From the NCBI GenBank assembly GCA_023548195.1, contig JAJHZJ010000579.1:748113-812112 (forward strand): a stretch of DNA of 64,000 bases, given 5' to 3'. The stretch comes from Bettongia penicillata ogilbyi (Eukaryota > Chordata > Mammalia > Diprotodontia > Potoroidae). Position 1 is the stretch's first letter; the number at the start of each line of letters is the position of its first letter. Of the stretch, positions 20,440 to 31,869 are shown one piece after another. The notes beneath the pieces were generated by a model. That model did not search any database and was not told the origin of the DNA. It was given only the letters and a program-made list of their open reading frames with translations. Made by a program: the position numbers and the translations under genes.

Positions 20440-22900
20440 CAGGTATTTTAGTTTATTCTTAGGGTGACTTTTCCCATCAGCTCTTTCCCCTCAGGCTAAA
20501 GTTTTCCCCTTCTGTTTGTTATTCCTTTTCCTTTGGAATTTTTCTTTTTACCTTTTCTCCTTGCTTGATTTAATTCTTCCCTTTTTATCCTTTTCTCTTC
20601 ATTATTTTGTCAGCTATTTTAAAATTTCATCCTTTGGACCTTTTTCTAGAAAAGATTTCTTTTTCTCTCATCATTTATCTTCCCTTTCTTTAATGCATGA
20701 TTGATTCTTTAATGCATGGCCCTTATGTTTATTCCTTATTTAGTCTTATATTCTTTGTATTCCTCATGAAATTAAAATTTTGAGGTCTCCTTTATAAAAA
20801 GTTTCTGTTATTGTTATTGCCTCCTGAAGCCTGTCCCTTTTGTTTTCTTAGAAAAAAAAATTCTGTAGGTGAGAGGATTCTGTCCCATGGTATAATTCTT
20901 TCAGTTTCCTTGATTATACAGTTATTAACCTTTACCCTCCCTTTAGTTACTTTTCCCCCATTTGTTTCAATATCTCTTTTCTGGGTTGATTTTCCCCCTC
21001 TCCCATGGTCAGCTGCCCACCAGGAGCTGTTTTCCCTTCTCCTGAGGCAGGATAGTGGTCTCTAAAACAGCAAATCCCTACAAATAATACCTATTGTAAG
21101 GTCCTCATGTTATTTTAGGGACTATCTCTCTCCATCCAGAAGAGCATTCATCTATGATCCTCTTCCACCCCTGTAACAAGGTTCCTCCCCCTTTTAAAAC
21201 CCTTCCTTTTGCTGCCTTGCACATTCCCCTGTAGGGTCTCTTTTGGGGGACTACAGTAATTATTTTACCTTTATTGCTAGCATGTGACTTGATTAGTGTA
21301 CATCACATTCCCTTCTATTTTCTTCCTCATTTCTTTCTTTTTAAGCAACCCCCCATTTTGTAATTTAGTACCACAAAAAAAAAAATCAATTTACCTACAT
21401 ACAGTTTGTTGTGAGCTTTAGTCCACGGTGTTTCAACGGTTTTGTCCATCATCACTTCTATTGCAATTACTTCCGCTTTCACTCCTGTCTCTGAATGTTC
21501 TCTGTTGTTATCGTCTGTTTCGTTGTTGTCCTTGGTTGCTATATTAGCTTACCTTTCTTCATTTCTGCTGTCTTAACATGTTTGAAAAGTAAATAATCTC
21601 TTTGGGTACAGTTTTCTGTCTGTTTTAGTGTATGTTTATACTACTAAACATCTACCTTATTTCATATAGTTAAACTCATATTTTCACCTTTGGTCTTTGG
21701 AACACATTACTGTATCCCCTTCTGTGTATTTCTGGAGGTCAAGGAATAGTCATTTTAATTTTCTTTTGTATTTGAAGGCCATCATTCTGCCCTCAGAATC
21801 TGTTGTTTCTCAAAGGAATTATAAAATTTAACCATTGTGTGTCTTAAGAGTGTGCAGCTTTTGATTAGTACTTCATTTTCTATGTTCAGTTCCGTTGTTT
21901 TACTTCTTGTGTTATGGTGTTCAGATTTTTTGATTGGTCATGTTCTTCTGTGAGACTTATAATCCTTAAATTGTTTCTATTCACCCTATCTGTCTTAAAG
22001 ATCAATGTTTTGATTAGATGAGGAGCGTGATTTTTTTTAAATACTTCTTTTCTTCCAGATTGTCCCTTATTTCAGTGTATTTGCATTCCAAAACAGTTAT
22101 TCTCTTTTTGGGGGGTGAGATTTGCCACTGTGGATTCAAGGTTTTCTTTTCTGCCTATTATTTCTGCTGGTGGAGCGTAAATTCTACTCTCATTTATATT
22201 TTTCTTTTAAACCACTCAGAAGCATGCTGTGGCTTCATACTCTTAAAAATCTGTAGAGCCCTTCTTTGTCTCAACAAGTGTTGAATCACTTTCCTTTGTT
22301 TTCCAGTTATTTACTCCTAGATGTGTTTATTAGGTCTACAAAATTTACTTAACTTGTATACTAAGTCTGGAGGATAATCATCTGTTAATGTATTTACTGT
22401 TGGATTATCTGCTTATGCTCAAGATCTTCTGAATTTTCTCCTCTCTGAAATCTTTAGAAATATATATATTTTTTAATTTTTTTTCTCCCCTACTACTCAC
22501 TTTCTAACTCTCTACCCTCTGATGGTGGTTTTCCTAGGGGCTGGATCCCAAAGTACCTTAACCTCTTTCCCTACTGGGCAATTTACAGTAAATCAGCTTA
22601 TTTCTTTGCTCCACATGATTTCTGATGGGACAGGACTGGCTTGAGTTGGATGCTGGTCCCTTTACCTTAGGCTTAGTCGACATTGGAGACTGGATTTTGC
22701 AGTCTCATTAAATTTTAGCAGTTTGGATCTCTGTGGCACTAGGAAGACAGAGGGTGGCAAGGTGTGGAGCTGCATTCTGTTGCAAGTCAGTAGGCTAAAT
22801 CTGCTTGTATATTCTTGCTACCTGGAGTGTCATGGAGGAGCAGATGGTGACTTAACCTGAATTAAGCAGTAGTTCATGAATTTTGCTTTTTTTGGGTTAT
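20440..22900 (-). repeat. Probable L1 5' part (ORF1/5' UTR region), low certainty
   Basis: A long pyrimidine-rich stretch on the + strand, purine-rich on the - strand, without coding features. It lies next to the L1 ORF2 remnant with the same strand bias. Text such as GCTGCCCACCAGGAGCTG and TTCTCTGTTGTTATCGTC suggests an L1 5' region, but I cannot align it from memory. Confidence 0.35.
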
Positions 22901-23859
22901 TGGTAACCTAGACCATTGAAATAGATGAAACTGCTTTATTTCTGGTAAAAATTTCTATTTTGGAAAGATTATAAGGATTGGTCAAAATGTCTAGTTCTCT
23001 TGTCTTGTTGATCAAGTTACTCAGTTTTCCACAGGCACAATTTTTATTGCTCTCCTACTTTCCTAAAAAGACAATAGAACCCCATCATAATGCTTCCTAG
23101 ATTATAATGGAAAAAAAATATAACTACATAGGATAAATATTATTTTTACAAATAAGGTAACCCAATCAATGCATGGAAGAGCAAAGTTCCTTTTGAAGAA
23201 GTTTCCTGTATTCTCAACCTTGGGACTTTCTGATCATGATGTCCCCACACCACAGGCATAGCTTGGATCTTCTCTTTTTTCTTCTACATTAATACCAAGA
23301 GCCTATGCTTTCTTTCTCTTAACTATGGGGAGCAAGGATTGATGGCTAGCTGAATTCATTTCAGGTAAGTCCCAGTCACGCAGCTATTTATGAGCATACC
23401 CCTGCCCCTAGTTCAAGAATCATGATCAAATCAATTATAACAATATTCCTGCAAGAGATGTGTCAATCTACTTCTCTAGGATACCATTTCCTATAGCATC
23501 AGGACCAAAGTGCTTCTTCTTGGGCACCCACAGCTTATTTCCCTCCTCACACACCATAGAACTTAAGTCCTTAGGGCAATAGCTGTCTTTACTTTTCTAT
23601 CTTAGGCATTCAGATTAATACTTGATATGTCCATTAATAATTTCAGCCTTATGACTGAATTTGTAGTATGAAAATAAATTTATGCTTACCTCATGTCCTG
23701 AGTATGAAAGATGTGCTAAGAGAAAATTTAAGGGAGGAAGAAGACAAGTAGTAAAGACAATGAACCAGAAAAATCAGCTCTTAAGTAACTAAGAAGTGGT
23801 TGTGCTGATCACTTTCATTTAACTTGATATTCAAAAACTCAGGGGAAAACACAGACAAC
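22901..23859. other. Intergenic sequence, nothing recognised
   Basis: AT-rich sequence between the repeat block and the end of the KCTD3 3' UTR. No ORF, RNA gene or repeat family that I recognise. Confidence 0.6.
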
Positions 23860-23877
23860 ATGGCAACCTTCAAAGAA

Positions 23878-23883
23878 TTTATT
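23878..23883 (-). terminator. KCTD3: Candidate distal KCTD3 poly(A) signal
   Basis: AATAAA on the - strand is followed after about 20 nt by TGTTGTCTGTGTTTT, a textbook GU/U-rich downstream element. It lies about 1,090 nt after the stop. This is the best-formed 3' end signal in the region. Confidence 0.65.
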
Positions 23884-24774
23884 TGTACTTCACACATCAA
23901 CTATACTGGAATTTTAATAAGCACAGCATCCTGAAACAAATGCCTCATAGCTTTTAAATTTACAGTCACCGTATTTGTAAATTCCTGAAATCATGTTGAG
24001 GAAAATGGAGAAATCACTATAAATTACCCTTCTTTGTACTTTTTAATATAAGGACAAATATATGTGAAATAACATTTATTCAGAATCACAGTGTCATAAA
24101 CTAATAAAGTAACCAAGGTAAAGGTCTCTTAACTTTATTAGATTTGGAGAGAAAATAGCCATGGTGACTTTATAAACAAAACAGAAAAAAAGTAGAGCTT
24201 TCTCACATGGATACAAAAAAATTTCCCTTGAGTTAGTTTTCATGTTTCATCAAACCTGAAGAGAAACAATGCCTAGAAGTAACTCCAAATCACTGTAAAT
24301 CATAAACACAGCTCTAAAGAGCGAGCCTTTATGTGGGCTTTGAGTATTCATTATTTGTAATACAAATAAAGGTCCAAAAAGAAGAATCAAAAAATGACTC
24401 CCACCACCAAGACACAAATATCCCTTTAAAAGAAGTTCCACATGCTGGGCTGTATTATTTGATATTACAAGTGTTTAATAATTAGAGTATTATTGTTATA
24501 TTTTTCACATACATAGCACCTTTCAAATAAGGATCTCAAAGTACTTTTCAAACATTGGACAGATTAGGAAACAAGGGTCACCAAAAAACTGTGACATGCC
24601 CCAAATTCAATACAAATTAGTGGTAAATTCACTAGAAGGTCAGTCTGTCAACCTCTGCTCCTCATGGGAGCATTCATGCTATCTTAGCATGCCACTGTTC
24701 TTTCTCTTCAATATTGAATTTGGTTTCCACACAATGACATACATAAAATTGGACTCTAGCTTTTAAAATGTCCG

Positions 24775-24780
24775 TTTATT
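24775..24780 (-). terminator. KCTD3: Candidate proximal KCTD3 poly(A) signal
   Basis: AATAAA on the - strand, about 190 nt after the stop, is followed by TGTATGTCATTGTGTGG as a GU-rich element. If used, it would give a transcript with a UTR about 0.9 kb shorter than the distal site. Confidence 0.5.
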
Positions 24781-24970
24781 GTGTTGTTAATGAAAAACAT
24801 GGTTAACAACCACCTTGCTCCAGTTAATCCCTTCTCTTAAAAAGATACTGAAATGAAACCCATTGTAAAGTTGTAAAGTTTTAGTGTAAAAATTAACAGC
24901 ATTGAAATCCAGTTAAATTAACTTTCATCAACAGTCAACAACATAACTGTCCACACTGGCTAGTGTTTGC

Positions 24971-25529
24971 TCATAAGCTGTGATCCTGACCAGAAGAATC
25001 ACTTTTCTTATGCCGTGGGGATGGGGTGGTCTTTGTAGGTGACGGTGATGCTGTACCAGGTGAGTCCGTCCCTCCATCTGAAGTGCTTGGTGATGATGCC
25101 AGGTGAGGAACTTTCTTTCTTCCAAGAAACCCTCCCCCTTCAAATCCACCTTTCTTCTTCATCTCTACTTTGCTCTCAATTTCATCCTCAGATCCTCTTT
25201 TCTTGGTTTCTGCCCAACCTTCACCTATTTTCTGAGCTTCAAGTCCACCATCTAATTCTCTAGAAGTTTTTGCTTCCGTTCCTGGAGACTTTTTTTCAGA
25301 CATATTGCACTCCCCTGCTGCCCACTTCATTTCTCCCTGTACTGGGCAGAGACTATTTTCAGGGACTTTTTCCACTGAATTTTTGTTCAAATTAAAAGTT
25401 TGGAAGTCTTTGTAACTGTGAAAGCTCTCAGTCCTCCTAGCTCTTGCTAACAAAGGACTTTCTCTATAAGGCCTCACAGACCCATAAGTAGCTGCTTCAT
25501 GGATGGTTTCATGATGCTGAAGTTGAAGG
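24971..25529 (-). CDS. KCTD3: KCTD3, last coding exon (Ser/Pro-rich C-terminus)
   Basis: This 559-nt terminal coding exon begins with one nucleotide completing a Ser codon, then [17 protein letters not shown], and ends [12 protein letters not shown] followed by TGA (complement of 24971-24973). The acceptor reads GTTTCAG|CC. It encodes 185 residues of low-complexity, probably disordered tail: an Arg-rich patch ([10 protein letters not shown]), acidic and lysine-rich stretches, a glycine patch ([15 protein letters not shown]), and a Ser/Thr-Pro cluster ([15 protein letters not shown]) suited to proline-directed phosphorylation. KCTD3 is a BTB plus WD-repeat protein reported to bind the C-terminus of the HCN3 channel and raise its surface expression. 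The extreme C-terminus (HSL) lacks Ser/Thr at -2, so it is not a class I PDZ ligand. The sequence matches human KCTD3 as I remember it. Confidence 0.96.
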
Positions 25530-26292
25530 CTGAAACAGATTTAAAACAAAAAAATCTCCTGTATATTTCAAGATTATGCCTGTGACTTTAGGCACATATA
25601 TTCGTCACCAATTACACATGTATAGTGTCATTCATTGTTAAGCCAATCTATTTCAAAAATGTGAAATATCTGGGAAAAACATTCTTTGAAGTCATCATAA
25701 AACTGGAGTTCACATCTATTTGATGGGAAAGTTCTTGAGGATGTCTTATCTACAGTCTGAATTTCCTCCAGTGCTTTGTGCAGTACTCTGTATTTATCTG
25801 ATGAATGAACAGTTTTCCAAATTTCTCAATTTTCTCAATACATAGTTTAAAAGATTTAATGAAAACTGTATGACTTTATAAATGGTAAATACAGTTCTGC
25901 TACAAGAGAAAACGCAAGCTAGAGTTTATTTTTCCATTAATAAATACTTCACTGGAACAATTCAGGAAGATGATAATAATAAGGTGAATCTCTTATTCCT
26001 ACCCCTAACATTCTTAAATACTGACAAATTTTTATTTTTTGCCCAAGTTCTACGGCAGAATAGAGAATGACTTCTTAAAAATGTATCAAACAGGGCAACA
26101 ATTTAGAGGAGAAGCCAGATGGGAAAATCTAGTTGTCTCTAAAATATGCATACTAAATTAAGAAAATCATAAAGTGTGAAATCCTTTAAAAATACACTTA
26201 TATTATTTCCTATAAAAGGTATGAAAATTCAACATTTCAATTCCTTTGTCTAAAAAGCATTTAATCTGCATTTTTTCATACATATGACCTAC

Positions 26293-26431
26293 CTAGAATT
26301 TGACTCACGCAGGCGGCTATGCTGAACTACCGAAGTTGCTGGGCTGATATTAGGAGTAGCACATCGAGATGTGCTCAGGTCACATTGATCCAGTAATTTA
26401 AGTAGTTCCTCTTCGGTTGGACCCCCTACAT
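26293..26431 (-). CDS. KCTD3: KCTD3 exon (start of C-terminal linker)
   Basis: This 139-nt exon reads (D)[18 protein letters not shown], then a Thr/Ser-rich part ([17 protein letters not shown]) to RLRESNS. It begins with two nucleotides completing an Asp codon and ends with AG of a Ser codon, matching the next exon exactly. The acceptor is TTTTCCTAAG and the donor CTAG|GTAGGT. It follows the last WD-like repeat. The [11 protein letters not shown] segment is probably a short amphipathic helix. It is separated from the upstream exon by an intron of only 78 bp. Confidence 0.95.
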
Positions 26432-26509
26432 CTTAGGAAAACAAAAATTCATTAGTAATCCTTTTCCTAGTACCTCATACAAATGAATTGTTTCCATATG
26501 GCAACCTAC
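26432..26509 (-). other. KCTD3: Very short KCTD3 intron (78 bp)
   Basis: Donor GTAGGT and acceptor TTTTCCTAAG are only 78 bp apart. TTACTAAT about 24 nt before the acceptor is a near-ideal branch-point sequence. Most KCTD3 introns here are 0.6-11 kb. Confidence 0.9.
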
Positions 26510-26694
26510 CCTTATCTTCACTTTTATTAACTATATCCATGGCAGTTGTTAAATCCCACATTTGAATGCTACCATTTGCATGTCCAGTGAATAAATAACG
26601 TCGTGGTCTAGAGCCCATCCTACTGGATCCTTCACATTCTCTCACAGTAAATGATGAAATAGTGGTACAATCAACAGCTTGGATCTCACATATT
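26510..26694 (-). CDS. KCTD3: KCTD3 exon (last WD-like repeat)
   Basis: This 185-nt exon encodes [15 protein letters not shown] through [20 protein letters not shown] to [23 protein letters not shown] is a clear WD40 repeat signature (GH near the start of a blade, WD at its end). The acceptor is CTTTCAG|AATATG and the donor AAGG|GTAGGT. The leading A completes an Arg codon begun by the exon at 38062, so the frame runs on. The blade belongs to the WD-repeat platform that follows the N-terminal BTB domain in KCTD3 and its paralogue SHKBP1. Confidence 0.96.
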
Positions 26695-26884
26695 CTGAAA
26701 GAAAATTTCATATATATATAAATAAATAATTTAGGCAAGGTGTCATATTTATAGAAAACCTTTTTTTCCAACACACATTATGAAGCAGAAATTCCCATTG
26801 CAATATCACTGCAACAGATGATCTCTCAAGATGATCTCATCTTGAGATGAACTCAAAAGAAAAGTAATAATATGAACCAAGTAC

Positions 26885-27245
26885 AAGAACTGTAAAAACT
26901 ATTACTAGAATTAAGAGGGGCTGGGAAAGGCTTCCTGTAATTTAATTGGGACTTAACAGAAATCAGAAGACAAAGTAGAAGTAGGAGAGCATTCCAGGCA
27001 CAGGGGACAAGCTAGAATAAATTCTTGGATCTGAGAGATGGAAGGTCTTGTTTGTGAAACAGCAAAGAGGCCAGTGTCAACAGATCAAAGAATACATGGC
27101 AGGGAGAAAGGTACAAGAAGACAAGAATAGAAGGGTAGGTTATGAAGGGCTGGGCTCTGAATTTGACCAAAGATTGATTTTGTGTTTGATCCTAGAGGTA
27201 AAAGGGAATCACTGCAGCTTACTGAATAGAATAGCAGTACCATGG
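26885..27245 (-). repeat. L2 LINE fragment
   Basis: GGGAAAGGCTTCCTGTAA, GAGAGCATTCCAGGCAC, AAGAGGCCAGTGTCAAC, GGTTATGAAGGGCT and GATCCTAGAGGTAAAAGGG are the reverse complement of L2. Confidence 0.7.
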
Positions 27246-27279
27246 TAGAACCATATCAGTTGCCAATTTTTACCTTTTT

Positions 27280-27825
27280 TCTACTCACAAAGTCAGTATC
27301 TTAACTGAAGAACTTTCCACCTCTCGACTATTGTAATATCCTCCTAATTAGTCTCTATAACTCAAGCCTCTCCCTAAACCAATCCATCTTCTACAGAGCT
27401 ACCAAAATGATTTTTCCTAAAGCACAGATCTGACAGTAACTCAGTAAACTCTAATGGTCTCCTACTGACTCTTCAAACCCACTACAAATTTCTTTGCATT
27501 CAAAACTCTTCCCATCCTGTCCTTCCTTGCTTTATTACGTATTACTCCCCACACAGGTCAACACATTTTACACTGGGGTATTCTCCATGCCTGGAATACT
27601 CTTCATCATTTGTTTTCTGGAATCACTTGAATTCCTGGCTTCCTTCAGAAAGGAAGTGCCACTTTCTGAACAAGGTATGAAGAGGTCCCTTCCCGTTGGT
27701 ATTTCCTTCTCTCTGTGGTTATCTTGAATCCAATTTGTCCGTTTTGCCATACCAATATATGTATATACTGTTTTCCCCATTAGACTGTAAGTGCCTTCAG
27801 AGCAAGGTGTCTGATCATTGGTTCC
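27280..27825 (+). repeat. L2 LINE 3'-half fragment
   Basis: CGACTATTGTAATATCCTCC, CCTAAACCAATCCATCTTC, AGCACAGATCTGACAG, CATGCCTGGAATACTCTTC and ATTAGACTGTAAGTGCC run in L2 sense order. Together with the adjacent antisense piece it makes an inverted arrangement. Confidence 0.75.
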
Positions 27826-27849
27826 TGATTTAATGGCTGACTAATAACA

Positions 27850-28330
27850 TTAACTTATAAAGCACTTGGCAGCATGCTAAGTGTTTGGGATACAAAGAAA
27901 AGCCTCCCTTGCTTTCAAGAAGTTCAGAGACTAATGAGGGAGAAAACATGCAAACAACATACATAGGCTAAACTGAAGATAATCAGCAGATGGGCAGCTA
28001 GGTGGCACAATGGAGAGAGAGCCAAGACTGGAGTTGAGAAGACTCATCTTCTTGAGTTTAAATCTGGCCTCAGATACTTACTAGCTGTGTGACCCTAGGC
28101 AAATCACTTAACCCTGTTTGCCTCAGTTTCTCGTCTAAAATGAGCTGAAGAAGGAAATGGTAAATCACTTTAATGTCTCTGCCAAGAAAACCCCAAACGG
28201 GGTCACCAAGAGTCATACACAACCATAAACAATGAACAGAGGGAAGGGACTAGCTTTAAGGGGGATCAGAAAACGTGTTTTTTTAAAGGGTAAGGTTTTA
28301 ACTGGAACTTGCAGCCAAGAAGGACAGATT
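27850..28330 (-). repeat. L2 LINE fragment split by a SINE
   Basis: AAGCACTTGGCAGCATGC, TTTGGGATACAAAGAAAAGC and GACTAATGAGGGAG precede the SINE. AGGGGGATCAGAAAACG and ACTGGAACTTGCAGC resume after it. Confidence 0.6.
27992..28242 (+). repeat. Marsupial MAR1-like SINE
   Basis: GGGCAGCTAGGTGGCACAAT, AGCTGTGTGACCCTAGGC, AATCACTTAACCCTG, GCCAAGAAAACCCCAAACGG and AAGAGTCATACACAACC form a complete and rather well-preserved copy inserted in L2. Confidence 0.9.
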
Positions 28331-28639
28331 TTCATGCCTGGGTGACAGTCAATAAAAACAACTTAGGAGAGGGAGTGTCTTGTATGAGGATCAGTACTGT
28401 GAAGACTCTTCAACACAGCCTAAGAGCATTAACTTGCTTGTCCTATTCCACTGCTGACTTACAGCTGTAATCTCCTACAGGCCCTAGTCTTCATTCTAGG
28501 GAGTTCAAAACTGTGCTGTCTCACCTTGGAACATCCTGCTGTTAAGGCCTACCTCCCCCGCACTGGTGAGTTCTTCATTTAATCACAAAAATAATAAAAG
28601 ACATATCATTAAAATTATCCTGCAGAAAGAAAGAAAAGG

Positions 28640-29880
28640 AACACCACCTGGCCCAAGTGAAATTACAGAATAATTCTTTTAAATTTTCTAAGAACAAAGA
28701 AACTCATTACAAAGATTATCCATAAACATATAGAAAGATGGAACATTGTCCAATACATTTTGGGAGGCAAACATGGTGGTGATTATAAAATCAGGTAGAA
28801 ATAAAAATTACACTAAATCTATAGACAATTTTTGCTAATTTTGCTACAATTTTGGTGCAAAAATACTAAGCAAAATTCGGAATACCATAAATAGATCATT
28901 TCACAATTAATTTCCCATCATTGGGGCATGCCAATATAATAAAATGACATCACTAAACTGATTAACTTAATGTCATGTCAATCAAACTACTAAAGGACTA
29001 TTACAGAGAGCTACAAAAAGTAACAATATTCATGTGAAGAGGGGGTAAAAATCAAAATTCTCAAAGGAAACAATGAAAAAAGGTGGGAAGGGGCCTACAA
29101 GTATAAGATATCAAAAAGTACCATGAAGCAGCAAGCATCAAACTAGTTAAAAAAATGGCAATCAAAATCAATGGAACAGATTAGGTACACAGCACTTAGC
29201 AACAAACGAATAGTGTCCAAAAAACAAAATAAAAACCCAGATACTAATAACACTCACTGTTCTCCAAAAATTGTTGGGAAAAATAGAAAACATTCTGGTA
29301 GTAAGTAGAGTTGGCACGAGATTTCACATTTCTTACTATAGTAAATTCCATGACCTAGACATAAAAAGTCACCTCATAAACAAGAGGTGTAGGGAAAAAA
29401 ATACCTGTCAAAGCTTTGGATGGGGAAAGAATTCATACTGGGAAAAGGGATAGAGAGTGTCACAGATGAAAAAATGGACAACTTTTATTAAATATCAAGG
29501 TAATTAAATTTAGAAGGAAAATAATTTACAGTTAAATGGGGAGCTATTTACAGAAAGCTTCTCTGATAAAAAGGCTCTGTTGTATATAGAACAGATTCAA
29601 ATATATAAAAATAAAAGTCATTCTTCAGTAGAGAAATGGTCAAAAGATATAAATATGCAATTCTCAATGAAAAAAATGCAAGCAATCAAAAGCAATATGG
29701 AAAGTATGCTCCAAATCACTAATAATTTAGTGAACTGCAAAATAAAACTCAGATTTTCTCTTATACACATCAGACTGGCAGAGATGGCATTTCAGAGAAA
29801 CCAGGGAAGACTTATATGAACTGATATGAAATGAAGTTAGCAGAATCAGAATAAGAACAATATTATAAAGTAAAATCATT
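28640..29880 (+). mobile_element. L1 LINE, ORF2 3' part
   Basis: The frame at 29580-29819 contains SHSSVEKWSKDINMQFS, the L1 ORF2 segment that precedes the cysteine-rich region, followed by GRLI and an L1-type 3' end (GCAGAATCAGAATAAGAACA). Upstream text (TGTCATGTCAATCAAACTAC, AAAGGTGGGAAGG) also fits. Multiple stops. Confidence 0.7.
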
Positions 29881-30414
29881 TTTAAAATGTAACTGGGGAT
29901 GTTCATTCTGACAAAGAGAAGGCAGGGGAGACAATAGCTGTTTTCATATATTTTGAAGATCTGTTATGGGGAAGAATAATTAGACTTGCCCTACATAATT
30001 CCTAAGGCCAGAACCAGAAGCAATGGGTAAACACTTCAGTCAGATTGTGACTACATTTGAGAAATGATATCCTAACAATTGGAGCTTCTCAAAAACCACA
30101 CGGGTTGCCTGAAGGGGATAATGGGTTTCCTCTTTGCTAAATCTCTTGTTCAGGTACATATTGAAGCTGTTGGTTTCTTAAGTCTCTTCCAATTAAGTGC
30201 TTCTATTAAGAATCTACTATATACAAGATGAAGACACAGGAAAAAAAATTAAGTCTATTTTTTTCTCAAGGAGTTTGCATTTCAATAGGTCACAGTTAGG
30301 ATTAGGTTATATTGCTTTGTGGCTTTTAAATTGACTATACAGAATATGGAAACTATAACTGACAGATTTTACCTTTTGAGTATTTGTAATTCCACGACTC
30401 AAGTTTATTCTACT

Positions 30415-30661
30415 GTTATTGTACAAATTGTTTTTGACTTTTTGTGACACCATTTGGAGTTTTCCTGGCAAAAATACTGGAGTGATTTGCCATTTTCTCC
30501 ATCAGTTCACTTCAGAGATGAGGAACATGAGGCAAACAGGATTAAATGACCTGATCAGGGTCACACAGCTATTAAGTGTCTCAAGTCAGATTTGAACTAA
30601 GGAAGATTAGTCTTCCTGACTCCAGGCTTGGCACTCTATCCACTCACCACATCACCTGCCT
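30415..30661 (-). repeat. Marsupial MAR1-like SINE
   Basis: CACCATTTGGAGTTTTCCTG, ATACTGGAGTGATTTGCC, GGGTCACACAGCTATTAAG, TTCCTGACTCCAGGCTTGGC and CATCACCTGCCTAC in reverse order. Confidence 0.88.
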
Positions 30662-31869
30662 ACTGTACCAAAGTCATTTTATGTCTATCTGCATTTGTTT
30701 TCCTTTTTAATAAAAACCTTTGCAAACTCACTCTTGATTTTTTTTTATCTATTATCAAACCTGTTTCATGATAGCGCTCATTTTCCCTTTGCACTAATTT
30801 CTCCAAAGGATTACATATGTACCTCTACTTGTTAATTTCATGAACACAGACACTCTCAAAGTAACACAAATGTAAATTTTGTAACTTGTGTTACCATACG
30901 GAGGGACTGGTTGATTATAACATAGTACTGTCATTTGTATTTACAGAAAGTGAATAGGGAGGAGAAACAGATCAAAGTTGTATGAATTATTGCTTTGTTA
31001 GAATATGTCCTAATGTGACATCAATTTCAATGAACATCTGGCAGCTTCACTGAAAAAGCAAAAAATATTCAATCTTAACGATTTATATTTAGTGGGATAA
31101 CAATTTATCCTCCAACTACATTATAAGCTCCCAATGCTATTTTGTTAAAAAAATAAGGTGTCAAAAGGGTGAACTTGCATTCTTGGAAACTGTATATTTT
31201 CGATTAATTCCTTTAACAGTAGCTTATGATTGCCTTTTAAGAAAGGCAATAAGAAATATAAGAAAGATTGATTATCTAATGAAGTTTTATTCATTACAAG
31301 ATTAAGTTAACTAGACTACAAATAAAAGATGAGAAAATCATTGAATTTCTATTGAAAACTAGTAACATTAAATAGTTTTAATAACAAAATCACTATTTTC
31401 TGAAAGACTAATAATAGCAATTTTATTTGCAGCTACTTGTTTAAATGATAAAAAAATTATAAGAGATGACAGAGGGAAGGAAAAACTTTTGGCATATTAC
31501 AGGAAATAAAGGAGATTTTCATATTGCAGAAATCTACTGCATTATCATTACATGCTGACAGAAAATTTCAAATTATTAGAATGAATTTTATTCTTATTAT
31601 TCAGAAGAGGGGAAGTCCTTTACTGGAAAGACAGTGAGAAGTTCTACCAGAGGCTTGAAGAGAGACAAGATTTGATTGATCTACAGTAAAACTATTAAGG
31701 GAGTTGTAGGAAGATTTACCTTGCTCTGGTGAGAATACAGTTGAGATTATGTAATATAAATTTTAGTGAACCCAATCAACACAATTATGTAATTTTTTTC
31801 TCCAGTTCTGTTCAGTAGCATGCAAAAAGTAGCTATAAAAGATAATGGTAGGAGCAATTAAATATTGGA

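Larger units (their letters stand above)
23860..24970 (-). other. KCTD3: KCTD3 3' untranslated region
   Basis: Unique, AT-rich sequence without recognisable transposons follows the KCTD3 stop for about 1.1 kb on the - strand. It contains AATAAA signals (as TTTATT on the + strand) at 24775-24780, 24134-24139, 24075-24080 and 23878-23883. The last is followed by a strongly GU-rich element. A UTR of about 1.1 kb is in line with the human transcript as I remember it. The absence of repeats over this stretch, when both flanks are repeat-rich, supports transcribed and constrained sequence. Confidence 0.7.

Noticed and set aside
24928..25263. ORFs of 73 and 74 residues over the last KCTD3 exon
   Set aside because: Out-of-frame and antisense shadows of the KCTD3 coding exon.
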